Below, one piece after another: positions 50,771 to 60,409 of a stretch of DNA of 64,000 nt. The notes under the pieces were generated by a model, which made no database searches, was not told where the DNA came from, and saw only the letters and a list, made by a program, of their open reading frames with translations. The DNA is from Aureimonas sp. SK2. GTDB lineage: Bacteria; Pseudomonadota; Alphaproteobacteria; Rhizobiales; Rhizobiaceae. The position numbers were made by a program, and so were the translations under genes. The stretch lies in contig NZ_JAPZDS010000008.1 of assembly GCF_029813115.1 (NCBI RefSeq), forward strand, positions 154,222-218,221. The letters run 5' to 3'. How positions within the stretch are numbered: the first letter of the stretch is position 1; every line of letters begins with the position of its first letter.

Positions 50771-51103
50771 ATGATCCGCAAGCATCTCACCATCGCCGTC
50801 ATGGCGGCTGCCGCCATCGCTTCCGCCGCTCCGGCCATGGCACAGGGCATCCAGATCGGCCCCGACGGCGTGCGCATCGTCGACCCGAACAGCCGCCGCG
50901 ACGACGTGCGTCGCGACGACCGTCGCGGCCGCGAGATCGGCGAGCGCGATGCGGTGCGCATCGCTCGCGCCGAGGGCGTGCGCGAGGTGGACGACGTTCG
51001 CCGCACCAGCCGCTCCTACCGCGTGATCGGCGTCGATCGCCGCGGCGACGACATCCAGGTCGACATCGATCGCCGCAGCGGCGACGTGATCGGCGTCCGC
51101 TGA
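50771..51103 (+). CDS. Small secreted PepSY-like protein (copy 1)
   Basis: 110 residues with a signal peptide of about 23 residues (cleavage near AMAQG). The mature part starts IQIGPDGVRIVDPN, continues with an Asp/Arg-rich linker, and ends in a PepSY-like module: RDAVRIARAEGVREVDDV, SRSYRVIGVDRRGDDIQVDID, SGDVIGVR. Such periplasmic modules are thought to bind or inhibit peptidases or to sense envelope conditions; no function is proven. A second copy lies 143 bases downstream, with a terminator between. Confidence 0.75.
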   Translation: MIRKHLTIAVMAAAAIASAAPAMAQGIQIGPDGVRIVDPNSRRDDVRRDDRRGREIGERDAVRIARAEGVREVDDVRRTSRSYRVIGVDRRGDDIQVDIDRRSGDVIGVR

Positions 51104-51128
51104 TCCCGACATCGAGGCAGAGTGAGAA

Positions 51129-51160
51129 GGGCGGGTCGCATCGGCGGCCCGTCCTTTTTT
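51129..51160 (+). terminator. Intrinsic terminator between the PepSY-like copies
   Basis: An 11-bp stem (51129-51139 with 51144-51154, two G-T pairs), loop ATCG, and six T at 51155-51160. It lies 25 bases after the stop of copy 1, so copy 2 must have its own promoter. Confidence 0.88.
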
Positions 51161-51246
51161 CACGACGCCCTTCACATGGTCTTGAAGCCGCCACGCGTTC
51201 CGGCAAATTTGCCGCCTATGGGACACCGTTTCGCGAGACATCCGTG

Positions 51247-51591
51247 ATGAAGCCTTTGCGCTTTTCCATTCTCTTGGCCGCCGGGCTTCTGGCGGCGGCC
51301 GCGCCCGCCGCGGCGCAGACCCTCGAACTCGGGCCGAACGGGCTTCGGGTCCTGCCCGACAACCGGCGCGGTCCGGACTTCGACTACGACCGGTCGCCCC
51401 CGCCGCGCCGCGGACCTCCGGGCATCAGCGAGCGGCAGGCCGTGCGCATCGCCCGCTCCGAGGGCATGCGCGAGGTGGACGACGTGTTCCGCCAGCGGCG
51501 CACGTTCCGCGTCGAGGGAGCCGACCGCCGCGGCGACGACCTGACCGTGATCATCGATGCCCGCACGGGCGACGTGATCGACGTTCGTTAA
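51247..51591 (+). CDS. Small secreted PepSY-like protein (copy 2)
   Basis: 114 residues with a signal peptide (about 23 residues, AAAQT cleavage region). It repeats the layout of copy 1: LELGPNGLRVLPDN, a Pro/Arg/Asp linker, then RQAVRIARSEGMREVDDVF, RTFRVEGADRRGDDLTVIID and TGDVIDVR. The identity with copy 1 in the last 55 residues is high, which shows a tandem duplication. It has no GGAAC-type promoter, so the two copies may be differently controlled. Confidence 0.75.
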   Translation: MKPLRFSILLAAGLLAAAAPAAAQTLELGPNGLRVLPDNRRGPDFDYDRSPPPRRGPPGISERQAVRIARSEGMREVDDVFRQRRTFRVEGADRRGDDLTVIIDARTGDVIDVR

Positions 51592-51648
51592 GACAAGTTC
51601 GGCGGGGAGTTTGCGTTTCGTCCATCGCGACCCACCTATGGTGCGATC

Positions 51649-54600
51649 ATGATGGACAGCCATTTCCCCGCCAAGCCGATGCGCCGAACCGAAGCCGGGG
51701 CGGGCGGGCGTGGCGTCACCGCCGTGCTCGGCCCCACCAACACCGGCAAGACCTTTCTGGCGATCGAGCGGATGGTGGCCCATTCGTCGGGCGTCATCGG
51801 CCTGCCGCTGCGGCTCCTCGCCCGCGAGGTCTATCAACGGGTGGTGGAGCGGGTTGGCCTTGGCGCCGTCTCGCTGATCACCGGCGAGGAGAAGATCAAG
51901 CCGCCCAACGCGCGCTACCAGGTCTGCACCGTCGAGGCGATGCCGCGCGAGCCGGGCGCCGCCTTCGTGGCCATCGACGAGGTGCAGCTCGCCGCCGACC
52001 TCGAGCGCGGCCATGTCTTCACCGACCGCATCCTCCATGCGCGCGGGCGCGAGGAGACGCTGCTTCTCGGCTCCTCCACCATGCGCGGCGCGCTGGAGCG
52101 CCTCCTGCCCGGTATCCAGTGCGTCACGCGGCCGCGCATGTCGCAGCTTCTCTATGCCGGCTCCAAGAAGATCACTCGCCTGCCGCGCCGCTCGGCGATC
52201 GTCGCCTTCTCCACGGAGGAGGTCTATGCGATCGCCGAGCTGATTCGCCGCCAGCGGGGCGGGGCGGCGGTGGTGCTCGGCGCGCTGAGCCCGCGCACCC
52301 GCAACGCGCAGGTCGAACTCTACCAGAACGGCGAGGTCGAGTTCTTGGTGGCGACCGACGCGATCGGCATGGGGCTCAATCTCGACGTCGATCACGTCGC
52401 CTTCGCGCAGGACTGGAAATACGACGGCTTCCAGTATCGTCAGCTCAACCCCGCCGAATACGGCCAGATCGCCGGCCGCGCGGGGCGGCACGTGCGCGAC
52501 GGCACGTTCGGCGTGACGGGCCGAGTCGATCCGCTGCCGCAGGAGCTGGCCGAATCGATCGAGGCCCACGACTTCGCATCGGTGAAGGTCGTCCAATGGC
52601 GCTCGCGCGCGCTCGACTTCGCCTCGGTCGATGCGCTGAAGGCCAGTCTTGACGCCGCTCCGCCGAGCCCGGAACTCGCCCGCTCGCTGCCGGCCGTGGA
52701 CCAGCGGGCGCTTGAGTTCCTGTCGCGCGACGAGGCGGTGATGGGGAAGGCCGTAGGCGCCAGGAATGTCGAGCTTCTCTGGGAGGCCTGCAAGCTGCCG
52801 GACTACCGACGCATCGCCCCCGCCCAGCATGCCGAGATCATCGCCTCGATCTACGGCGACCTCGTGCGTCGCGGGCATGTGGCCGAGGACTACATGGCCG
52901 AGCAGGTCCGGCGGGCGGATCTGGCCGAGGGCGACATCGACACCCTGTCCCAGCGCATCGCCGAAATCCGGACCTGGACCTACATTTCCCACCGTCCGGG
53001 ATGGCTGGCCGATCCGACACACTGGCAGGAAAAGACCAAGGCAATCGAGGACCGTCTGTCGGACGCGCTGCACGAGCGGTTGACGAAACGCTTCGTAGAT
53101 CGCAGGACAAGCGTTCTGATGAGGCGGCTGAGAGAGAGCGCATTCATGGAAGCTGAAATCGGCAGCGACGGCACCGTGCGCGTTGAAGGCCACGAGGTCG
53201 GTGAGCTGCAGGGGTTCAGGTTCACGCCGGACACCAAGTCCGACGGCCCGGATGCCAAGGCCGTTCGCGCCGCAGCGCAAAAGGCGCTGGGCGGCGAATA
53301 CGACAAGCGGGCCGAGCGCTTCGCCAACGCGCCGAACGGCGATCTGGCGATCGGGTCCGATGCGCTGCTGCGCTGGCTCGGCGCGCCCGTCGCCTCGCTC
53401 ACCGCCGGCGACGATCCCCTGAAGCCGCGCGTCGTGCTCCTGGCCGACGAGCAGCTCGCGGGCCCTGCGCGCGACAAGGTGGTCCAGCGCGCCGAGCGCT
53501 TCGTCACCTATCAGGTGTCGACGGTGCTCAAGCCGCTCGCCGATCTGCGCGACGCCGAGGGCGTCGAGGGGGCGGCACGGGGCATCGCCTATCGCCTCTA
53601 CGAGAATTTCGGCCTCCTTCAGCGGCGCGACATCGCCGAGGAAGTGCGCGGCCTCGATCAGGACGCGCGCGCGGCGCTGCGTCGTCTGGGCGTGCGTTTC
53701 GGCGCGTACCACATCTTCGTGCCGGCGCTCGTGAAGCCGGCGCCCGCTGCGCTGATGACGCTGCTCTGGGGCATCGCCCATGACGGGCGCGACAAGCCGG
53801 GCTTCGGCGAGGTGACGCAGCTCCTGGCGACCGGCCGCACCTCCGTCGCGCCGGACCCGAGCTTCGATCCCATCTTCTACGCCCTGTCGGGTTATCGCCC
53901 GCTCGGCCGACGCGCCGTGCGCGTCGATATCCTGGAGCGCCTGGCCGACCTCATCCGTCCGGCGCTTGCCTGGACGCCTTCGGTGCCGAAGCGTCCGGAC
54001 GGCGCCTATAACGGCCGCGAGTTCATCGTGACGCCGGCCATGATGTCGATCCTCGGCGCCACGGCCGACGACATGGACGAAATCCTCAAAGGTCTCGGAT
54101 ACCGCTCGCATGCGGTGCCGCAGGCCGACGTCGAGGCGGAACTGCGCCGCCAGGACGAGGCGCAGGTGGCCAAGGCTGCGAGTGAGGCGGCTCCCGCGGG
54201 GGAAATGGCCTCGGCCGAGCCGCCCGCCGAGGCGGTGCCGGGCGAAGCGGCGGCAGCGGAGCCGGGAGAGGCGACGGCCGAGACTGCCGTTCAGGACGAG
54301 CCGGCCCCGGCGCAGGACGCGGCCCCCGAGCCGGAGGCGGCCGACGAGACGGCGCCTGAGCCCGTGGCGGAGGCGCCGGCCGGCGAGGCCGAGCCGGTTT
54401 CGGAAGTGGCCGCTTCCGCCGTCGAGGACGGTGCCGCGGCTGAGCCGGTCAAGATGGTGCTTCTTTGGAAGCCGTCGCGCGGCGAGAATCGCGGACGCCC
54501 GCAAGGGCGCGGCAACGGGCGTCCGCAAGGGCGTGGCCAGGGCGGGCGCGGCGGCGAGGCTGCGGCCGGAGGCGAGACGGTGGGCGAGCGGAACGGCCAA

Positions 54601-54894
54601 CGCCAGAACCGTGGCGGGGGCGGCCGGCGCGAGGACGGGGAGGGCGGCGAGCGCCGCTTCCCGCGCCGCGACGGCGGCAAGCCGGGCCAGGGTCGGCGCG
54701 AGCGTGGCGAAGGCGAGGAGCGGCGCGAGGATCGCGGCGGCCAGGGGCGGGGCGGACGTCCGCCCTTCGGCAAGGAGCGCGAGGGATCGCGTCCCGCCGC
54801 CGACGCGCGGCGGCCGGAGCGGGCAAACAAGCCGATCGATCCTGATTCGCCCTTCGCCAAGCTCGCCGCGCTCAAGGACAAGCTGGGCAAGTAG
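51649..54894 (+). CDS. SUV3-like DExH RNA helicase with long disordered tail
   Basis: 1081-residue superfamily-2 helicase resembling mitochondrial SUV3. Motif I GPTNTGKT (K34), motif II DEVQ near residue 107, LLGSSTMRG, then the second RecA domain with TDAIGMGLNLDVDHVAF and GQIAGRAGRHVRDG. The SUV3-type C-terminal helical domain follows up to about residue 830. From about 838 the protein is low-complexity: an Ala/Glu/Pro part, then a Gly/Arg/Asn-rich part (RGENRGRPQGRGNGRP and similar), ending in SPFAKLAALKDKLGK. The tail probably binds RNA or partner proteins. The S4-domain gene starts nine bases later. Confidence 0.85.
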   Translation: MMDSHFPAKPMRRTEAGAGGRGVTAVLGPTNTGKTFLAIERMVAHSSGVIGLPLRLLAREVYQRVVERVGLGAVSLITGEEKIKPPNARYQVCTVEAMPREPGAAFVAIDEVQLAADLERGHVFTDRILHARGREETLLLGSSTMRGALERLLPGIQCVTRPRMSQLLYAGSKKITRLPRRSAIVAFSTEEVYAIAELIRRQRGGAAVVLGALSPRTRNAQVELYQNGEVEFLVATDAIGMGLNLDVDHVAFAQDWKYDGFQYRQLNPAEYGQIAGRAGRHVRDGTFGVTGRVDPLPQELAESIEAHDFASVKVVQWRSRALDFASVDALKASLDAAPPSPELARSLPAVDQRALEFLSRDEAVMGKAVGARNVELLWEACKLPDYRRIAPAQHAEIIASIYGDLVRRGHVAEDYMAEQVRRADLAEGDIDTLSQRIAEIRTWTYISHRPGWLADPTHWQEKTKAIEDRLSDALHERLTKRFVDRRTSVLMRRLRESAFMEAEIGSDGTVRVEGHEVGELQGFRFTPDTKSDGPDAKAVRAAAQKALGGEYDKRAERFANAPNGDLAIGSDALLRWLGAPVASLTAGDDPLKPRVVLLADEQLAGPARDKVVQRAERFVTYQVSTVLKPLADLRDAEGVEGAARGIAYRLYENFGLLQRRDIAEEVRGLDQDARAALRRLGVRFGAYHIFVPALVKPAPAALMTLLWGIAHDGRDKPGFGEVTQLLATGRTSVAPDPSFDPIFYALSGYRPLGRRAVRVDILERLADLIRPALAWTPSVPKRPDGAYNGREFIVTPAMMSILGATADDMDEILKGLGYRSHAVPQADVEAELRRQDEAQVAKAASEAAPAGEMASAEPPAEAVPGEAAAAEPGEATAETAVQDEPAPAQDAAPEPEAADETAPEPVAEAPAGEAEPVSEVAASAVEDGAAAEPVKMVLLWKPSRGENRGRPQGRGNGRPQGRGQGGRGGEAAAGGETVGERNGQRQNRGGGGRREDGEGGERRFPRRDGGKPGQGRRERGEGEERREDRGGQGRGGRPPFGKEREGSRPAADARRPERANKPIDPDSPFAKLAALKDKLGK

Positions 54895-54903
54895 GACAGG
54901 CGC

Positions 54904-55212
54904 ATGGCGGCAGGCGAGCAGCGCATCGACAAGTGGCTGTTCTTCGCGCGCGTCGTCAAATCGCGCAGCCTCGCCCAGAAACTCGCCGTATCCGGCGCGG
55001 TGCGCGTCAACCGCGAGAAGATCTCGCACGCGGCCCGGCTGGTTCGGCCGGGCGACGTCCTGACGATCTCCGTCCATGATCGTATCCGGGTCTTGAAGGT
55101 GCTGGATTCGGGCGAGCGTCGCGGACCGGCGCCCGAAGCGGCGCTCCTGTTCGAGGATCTGACACCGACGCGCGCCCTGGCGCCTGCCGGCCCTTCGACC
55201 GAGGAGGGCTGA
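54904..55212 (+). CDS. S4-domain RNA-binding protein (HslR-like)
   Basis: 102-residue S4 protein. The S4 fold is visible as [30 protein letters not shown], with the [10 protein letters not shown] segment after it. E. coli Hsp15 (HslR) is of this family and binds stalled 50S subunits carrying peptidyl-tRNA. The C-terminal 25 residues are Pro/Ala-rich and less conserved. It follows the SUV3-like helicase closely, so the pair may act on RNA together; this is inferred. Confidence 0.88.
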   Translation: MAAGEQRIDKWLFFARVVKSRSLAQKLAVSGAVRVNREKISHAARLVRPGDVLTISVHDRIRVLKVLDSGERRGPAPEAALLFEDLTPTRALAPAGPSTEEG

Positions 55213-55409
55213 ACCGCGCGAGGTGCAGGCTGAGAAAGACATTCTCCACCTTGCGCAAGAGGCGCTGTTTCTCGCTCTTGCAACATGGAGTGCGAGGCGA
55301 TACGTCCCGCCTTGGAGCGGTTCCAGGTCCGGAGGGGCCGGCCGCGCCCGCCGTCCGCAACGATCCGCCTGTTTCCGGCGTTGCGGGCCATCAGTTCCGG
55401 GAATTCGCC

Positions 55410-55748
55410 ATGACCTATGTCGTCACCGACAATTGCATCCGCTGCAAGTACATGGACTGCGTCGAAGTGTGTCCGGTGGACTGCTTCTACGAGGGCGACA
55501 ACATGCTCGTCATCCACCCGGACGAATGCATCGACTGCGGCGTGTGCGAGCCCGAATGCCCGGCCGAGGCGATCAAGCCGGACACCGAGCCCAATCTCGA
55601 CAGCTGGCTGAAGATCAATGCCGAGTATGCCGAGAAGTGGCCCAACATCACCGTGAAGCGCGACGCGCCGGAGGATGCCAAGGCCATGGACGGCGTCGAG
55701 GGCAAGTTCGAGAAGTTCTTCTCGCCCGAGCCAGGCCAGGGCGACTGA
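55410..55748 (+). CDS. fdxA: Ferredoxin FdxA (7Fe type)
   Basis: 112-residue ferredoxin with both cluster motifs: [18 protein letters not shown] near the N-terminus (3Fe-4S plus one ligand for the second cluster) and [12 protein letters not shown] (4Fe-4S). The tail ([20 protein letters not shown]) is usual for FdxA of Alphaproteobacteria. ATG at 55410 follows TCCGGGAATTC. Located between S4 and carD, a conserved order in this group. Confidence 0.95.
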   Translation: MTYVVTDNCIRCKYMDCVEVCPVDCFYEGDNMLVIHPDECIDCGVCEPECPAEAIKPDTEPNLDSWLKINAEYAEKWPNITVKRDAPEDAKAMDGVEGKFEKFFSPEPGQGD

Positions 55749-55887
55749 TTCTCCCAAAATTTCCGATTAAGCCGTTGCCCGCACAAGGGATATCGGCGTC
55801 GCCCCGCCGTCGCTCGCCCGGATTGCGCGCGGCAAAGCGCTGCACCGCAAGGGTTGCAGGACGCGGCACGCCATATGCGCATTTCGG

Positions 55888-55916
55888 TTGAAATTTCCAG
55901 CGCGATAGGGTATTAT
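55888..55916 (+). promoter_or_regulatory. Sigma-70-type promoter for carD, with a long leader
   Basis: TTGAAA at 55888-55893 and TATTAT at 55911-55916 with exactly 17 bases between, the best housekeeping promoter match noticed in the window. Transcription would start near 55923, giving a leader of about 244 bases before the carD start at 56167. No hairpin of note or known leader element was recognised in that leader. It covers most of the 418-base gap 55749-56166. Confidence 0.6.
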
Positions 55917-56166
55917 TTGTGCAACAGTCGAACGTCGGATGAAGGTCGAAGGACCTGATCCGGCGGCCAAGGTGCTTCTGAAAGGCTCCCCTCCCGCTCC
56001 ATCCCGTCTTCGCGCCCGCTTCGGGCGTCGATGGGGTTTGCGAAGGAGTTTCCCGAAGTCCCGGACTGCGGCCGGCCTCCAAACCGGAATGCTCAATCCG
56101 CGGCCTTCGGGTCGTTTCGTGCATAGCGATCTTCCCCGCTCTGCACAACAGGGAGTTACGCAGCGT

Positions 56167-56757
56167 ATGAGCACTCAGAAGAAGACCTCCCAGCGCCAGG
56201 GTTTCAAGACCGGCGAAAGCATCGTCTATCCCGCGCACGGCGTGGGCCAGATCGTTGCGATCGAGGAGCAGGTGGTCGCGGGCATGAAGCTCGAACTCTT
56301 CGTGATCGACTTCGAGAAGGACAAGATGCGCCTCAAGGTGCCGGTCGCCAAGGCCGAGGCCGTCGGCATGCGCAAGCTGTCCGAGACCGACTTCGTGGAG
56401 CGCGCTCTCAAGGTCGTCCAAGGCCGCGCGCGCGTGAAGCGCACCATGTGGAGCCGCCGCGCGCAGGAATACGACGCCAAGATCAACTCGGGCGACCTGA
56501 TCTCCATCGCCGAGGTGGTGCGCGATCTCTACCGCGCCGATTCGCAGCCCGAGCAGTCCTATTCCGAGCGTCAGCTCTATGAGGCGGCGCTGGGACGCAT
56601 GGCGCGCGAGCTCGCGGCCGTCAACGAGGTGAGCGAGACCGAGGCGGTCCGCCTCATCGAGCTGAACCTCAACAAGGGTCCGAAGCGCGGCGCCAAGGTT
56701 GCCGACGAGGCGGACGTGGACGAAGAGGACGAGGTCGAGGCCGAACAGGCCGCCTGA
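56167..56757 (+). CDS. carD: CarD-family transcription factor
   Basis: 196-residue CarD/CdnL-type protein. The N-terminal RNA-polymerase-interacting domain begins with FKTGESIVYPAHGVGQIVAIEEQ and holds ELFVIDFEKDKMRLKVPV; the helical C-terminal domain contains MWSRRAQEYDAKINSGDLISIAEVVRDL. The tail is acidic. CarD proteins stabilise RNA polymerase open complexes, often at rRNA and housekeeping promoters. The start 56167 matches the family start; the frame is open upstream to 55939 but that part reads as leader. Confidence 0.95.
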   Translation: MSTQKKTSQRQGFKTGESIVYPAHGVGQIVAIEEQVVAGMKLELFVIDFEKDKMRLKVPVAKAEAVGMRKLSETDFVERALKVVQGRARVKRTMWSRRAQEYDAKINSGDLISIAEVVRDLYRADSQPEQSYSERQLYEAALGRMARELAAVNEVSETEAVRLIELNLNKGPKRGAKVADEADVDEEDEVEAEQAA

Positions 56758-56785
56758 TTTCCGGATCCTCGATACCGAATGCTGA

Positions 56786-56819
56786 GCCGGCCCCTGTTTT
56801 CAGTGGCCGGCTTTTCTTT
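56786..56819 (+). terminator. Intrinsic terminator after carD
   Basis: GCCGGCC (56786-56792) pairs with GGCCGGC (56805-56811), then TTTTCTTT. It lies 28 bases after the stop codon and separates carD from rpoH2. Confidence 0.85.
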
Positions 56820-56947
56820 GCGCTGCGGCAGTGCTAGGAATCGTCAAGCGGTCGAGCCGTAACTCCCGCCGATTCCCCACTTTTTTCAAATGCCCCTTTC
56901 CTCGGAAGGGACCCTGCCTATTTCGCAAAAAAAACTTTGCCCCCTCG

Positions 56948-56972
56948 GGAACGTTTCCGCGAACCACCCGTT
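56948..56972 (+). promoter_or_regulatory. Candidate EcfG promoter before rpoH2
   Basis: GGAAC at 56948-56952 and CGTT at 56969-56972 (17 bases between GGAAC and GTT). In Sinorhizobium meliloti rpoH2 is under the general stress sigma RpoE2 (EcfG), so this match has outside support. The start of the transcript would be about 75 bases before the start codon. Confidence 0.7.
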
Positions 56973-57055
56973 ACCGGCCTGAGAGCGCGGTGTCCCGTCG
57001 GGGCGCGGCGCCCGAAATCGATCGCGTTCCTGCGTGACATGGAAGGTCCGGACCC

Positions 57056-57922
<867 letters not shown>

Positions 57923-57941
57923 TCGCGGCGATAGCAACCGT

Positions 57942-57979
57942 CATGAAAAAGGCCGCTCCCGGGAGCGGCCTTTTTCATG
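57942..57979. terminator. Bidirectional terminator between rpoH2 and the M48 gene
   Basis: A perfect 38-bp palindrome: 19 bases at 57942-57960 mirror 57961-57979, with AAAAAGGCCGCTCCC as one arm. It carries A- and T-runs on both sides and serves both convergent genes. Confidence 0.93.
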
Positions 57980-57995
57980 TGCCGTGTCGACCCGC

Positions 57996-59543
57996 CTATT
58001 CGGCGATGATCTTGTAGCGTCCGCCTGTCCGGATGCCCGAGCCGTCCTCCAGGTCGTTGAGGAGGCGGAACATCTCCACCTTGCGGTCCATGCCCTGGAT
58101 GCGCTCGGCGAGCGAGCGCTCGGTGTCGCCGGGGCGGGCCGTGACGATGCGCACGCGCAGGGGCTTGAGTTGCTCGCGTTCCTCCGGCCCGAGCATGCGG
58201 AACGAGCCGGCGATGCCGTTGGCGATCTGCGGCAGGCGCGCCGAAGCGTCGGCGGGAAGCGCCGTCAGGAAGCGGTAGACCTGTCCGCCGACGCGGATCA
58301 CCGTGACGTTGAACACATAGGAACCGCCGACGGCCTGCGCCGAGGCCGCTTCCAGAGCGCCGATGCGGAAGGGGCGGATCGTGGCGGCGTCGAGCCCGCC
58401 GACCCAGCCGCTCTGGATATAGTCGGTGAGCGAGGTCGTGGCGGGCAGGGCGACGCCGTCGAAGCGGATCGCCGTGTCCCCGGGTCCGGTGGCGAGCACC
58501 GCCTCGGCGGTGTTGTCGATCACGAAACCGTCCGGCACGCTGAAGGTGATGCCGAGGCCCGGATGAAAGAAGGTCCGCCCGCGCACGTAGCCTTCCGACG
58601 CCGTATCCCCGAACAGCATGCCGTCGATGCCGTCGAGATAGCGGTCGCGGTCGGTAACGCCCGTGCCTGGCGGCCCGAAGGCGGACGCATGGCGGCGCGC
58701 GAGTTCCACGCGCTGGGGCGCGGCCGGGTGCGAGGCCAGGAAGTCGAGGTTCGGGTTGCTGGCCTGGAAGGCGTTGCGGAACGAGGAGAAACTGTCCATC
58801 GCCTTCAGGAAGCGGGCGGCGGCATAGGGGTCGTAGCCGGCATCGCCCGTCTGCTTGATGCCCATGGCGTCGGCCTGCAGCTCCTGGTTGCGGGAGAAGC
58901 TGGCCAGATTCAGCCGCCCGCGCGCGAGCGCGGCGCGCGCCGCCGTGGTGTCGCTGGCGAGCACTTCCGTCACCACGCGGCCGGCGAGCTCCGCCGCTTC
59001 CTCGCGTTGCTGGCGCTCGATGCCGTGGTTCGCCTTCACGTGCCCCATCTCGTGCGCGAGCACGGCCGCGACCTCGGCTGAATCGTTGGCGAGCGCGAGC
59101 AGGCCGCGCGTCACGTAGAGATAGCCGCCCGGCAGAGCGAAGGCGTTGATGTTGGGCGAGTTGAGGACCGTGATCGAATAGGCGCGGCCGGGATCGCTCG
59201 ACACCGCGTTCAGCTTGCCGACGATGCCGGCCAGCATGCGCTCGAGCTTCGGGTCCGAATAGGCCCCGCCATAGGCGGCCAGGATCCGCGGGTGCTGCGA
59301 CTTGCCGATGGTGGACTGGGGGTCGTTGGATTGGACCGCCTCGAACGAGACGGGATTGCGGTTGACTGGCGCGACGAGGCTCGATTCGGTGCCGGCGCCG
59401 GACGCGACCTCCTCCAGCCCGCCACCCAGCGTGGTGCAGCCGGCTAGAAGCGCGGCGAGCGGCAGCGCGAGCCCCGCGCGCAAGCCGCGCCGGTTCCCGT
59501 GTGCCCCCCGTGCCGTCCTGTCAGGCCGCGCCTCGTGCCGCAT
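57996..59543 (-). CDS. M48-family metallopeptidase lipoprotein (LoiP/BepA-like)
   Basis: 515-residue periplasmic lipoprotein. The signal peptide ends in a lipobox LLAGC with C36. The M48 domain has the zinc site H164-E165-M-G-H168 (VLAHEMGHVKANH) and the third ligand region NQELQADAMGI, then HPAAPQRV. The C-terminal part (ARPGDTERSLAERI...GRYKIIAE) looks like a LysM-type or envelope-binding module. It likely works in outer-membrane protein quality control. GGGGGAAG precedes the ATG at 59543. Confidence 0.9.
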   Translation of the reverse strand: MRHEARPDRTARGAHGNRRGLRAGLALPLAALLAGCTTLGGGLEEVASGAGTESSLVAPVNRNPVSFEAVQSNDPQSTIGKSQHPRILAAYGGAYSDPKLERMLAGIVGKLNAVSSDPGRAYSITVLNSPNINAFALPGGYLYVTRGLLALANDSAEVAAVLAHEMGHVKANHGIERQQREEAAELAGRVVTEVLASDTTAARAALARGRLNLASFSRNQELQADAMGIKQTGDAGYDPYAAARFLKAMDSFSSFRNAFQASNPNLDFLASHPAAPQRVELARRHASAFGPPGTGVTDRDRYLDGIDGMLFGDTASEGYVRGRTFFHPGLGITFSVPDGFVIDNTAEAVLATGPGDTAIRFDGVALPATTSLTDYIQSGWVGGLDAATIRPFRIGALEAASAQAVGGSYVFNVTVIRVGGQVYRFLTALPADASARLPQIANGIAGSFRMLGPEEREQLKPLRVRIVTARPGDTERSLAERIQGMDRKVEMFRLLNDLEDGSGIRTGGRYKIIAE

Positions 59544-59692
59544 TCCCGATCTTCCCCCAAGATGCCGATCCGCTCGGGATCGCCTCCGGTCTACCCGATT
59601 ATCGCGGAACCGTGAAATGGCCGCCACGTCACAGGACGTCGGGAAACGCCGTCGGATTCCACGCTGTCCCCTGGGGCATGAAAGGGACCAAA

Positions 59693-60409
59693 TTAGGATT
59701 CCGTTCGCCCGAGATAGGCGGCGACGCTGGGATGGCGCCCCGACAGGACGTCCGCCGGCGATCCCGTCAGCACGATCCGCCCGCCCTCCAGAAAGGCGAC
59801 GCGATCGGCATGGCCGGCGGCGTCCTGCGGATGATGGGTCACCATGACGATCGTGGGCTTGCGCGAAAGCCGAGACCGCTGCGCGGCGACGAGATCCAGC
59901 ATGTCGCCGCGCAGCGCCGGCCCGAGTGCAGCGAACGGCTCGTCGAGAAGCAGGATCGGGCGCTCGCGCAGGAAGGCGCGGGCGAGCGCCACGCGCTGGC
60001 GCTCGCCGCCCGACAGTTCGCTCGGGCGGCGTTCCTCCAGACCCGCGAGGCCGACTCTGGCGAGGGCCTCGCGCGCCCTGGCCCTCACCGCGGCGGGCAG
60101 GCGCCATGTGGGGCTGAGGCCGAGCGCCACGTTGCGTTCGGCCGAGAGGTGCGGAAACAGGTTGTCGTCCTGGAACACCATGCTGACCGGCCGCTCGGCA
60201 GGGAGAACGGTCGTCACGTCGCGCCCGTCCAGCCGGACGATCCCCGAGCTTGGCGCGAGGAAGCCGGCCAGGATGTCGAGAAGCGTCGACTTTCCGGCGC
60301 CGGACGGGCCGATCACCGCCAGCCATTCGCCCGCCTCGACATGAAGGTCGAAGCGCATCTCCTCCGCTTCATGGCGGAAGGTCGCGGCGTCGAGCTCGAT
60401 GGCGTTCAT
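59693..60409 (-). CDS. thiQ: Thiamine ABC transporter ATP-binding protein ThiQ
   Basis: 238-residue ABC ATPase. Walker A GPSGAGKST, signature LSGGERQRVALARAF and Walker B ILLLDEPFAALGP are intact; the D-loop and the switch His (VTHH) follow. The start at 60409 overlaps the thiP stop by four bases (ATGA). It is the third gene of thiB-thiP-thiQ. The system takes up thiamine, TMP or TPP from the periplasm. Confidence 0.92.
   Translation of the reverse strand: MNAIELDAATFRHEAEEMRFDLHVEAGEWLAVIGPSGAGKSTLLDILAGFLAPSSGIVRLDGRDVTTVLPAERPVSMVFQDDNLFPHLSAERNVALGLSPTWRLPAAVRARAREALARVGLAGLEERRPSELSGGERQRVALARAFLRERPILLLDEPFAALGPALRGDMLDLVAAQRSRLSRKPTIVMVTHHPQDAAGHADRVAFLEGGRIVLTGSPADVLSGRHPSVAAYLGRTES

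Noticed and set aside
55939..56166. N-terminal extension of CarD by 76 codons
   Set aside because: The family begins at 56167; the upstream codons show no similarity to it and lie in the predicted leader.
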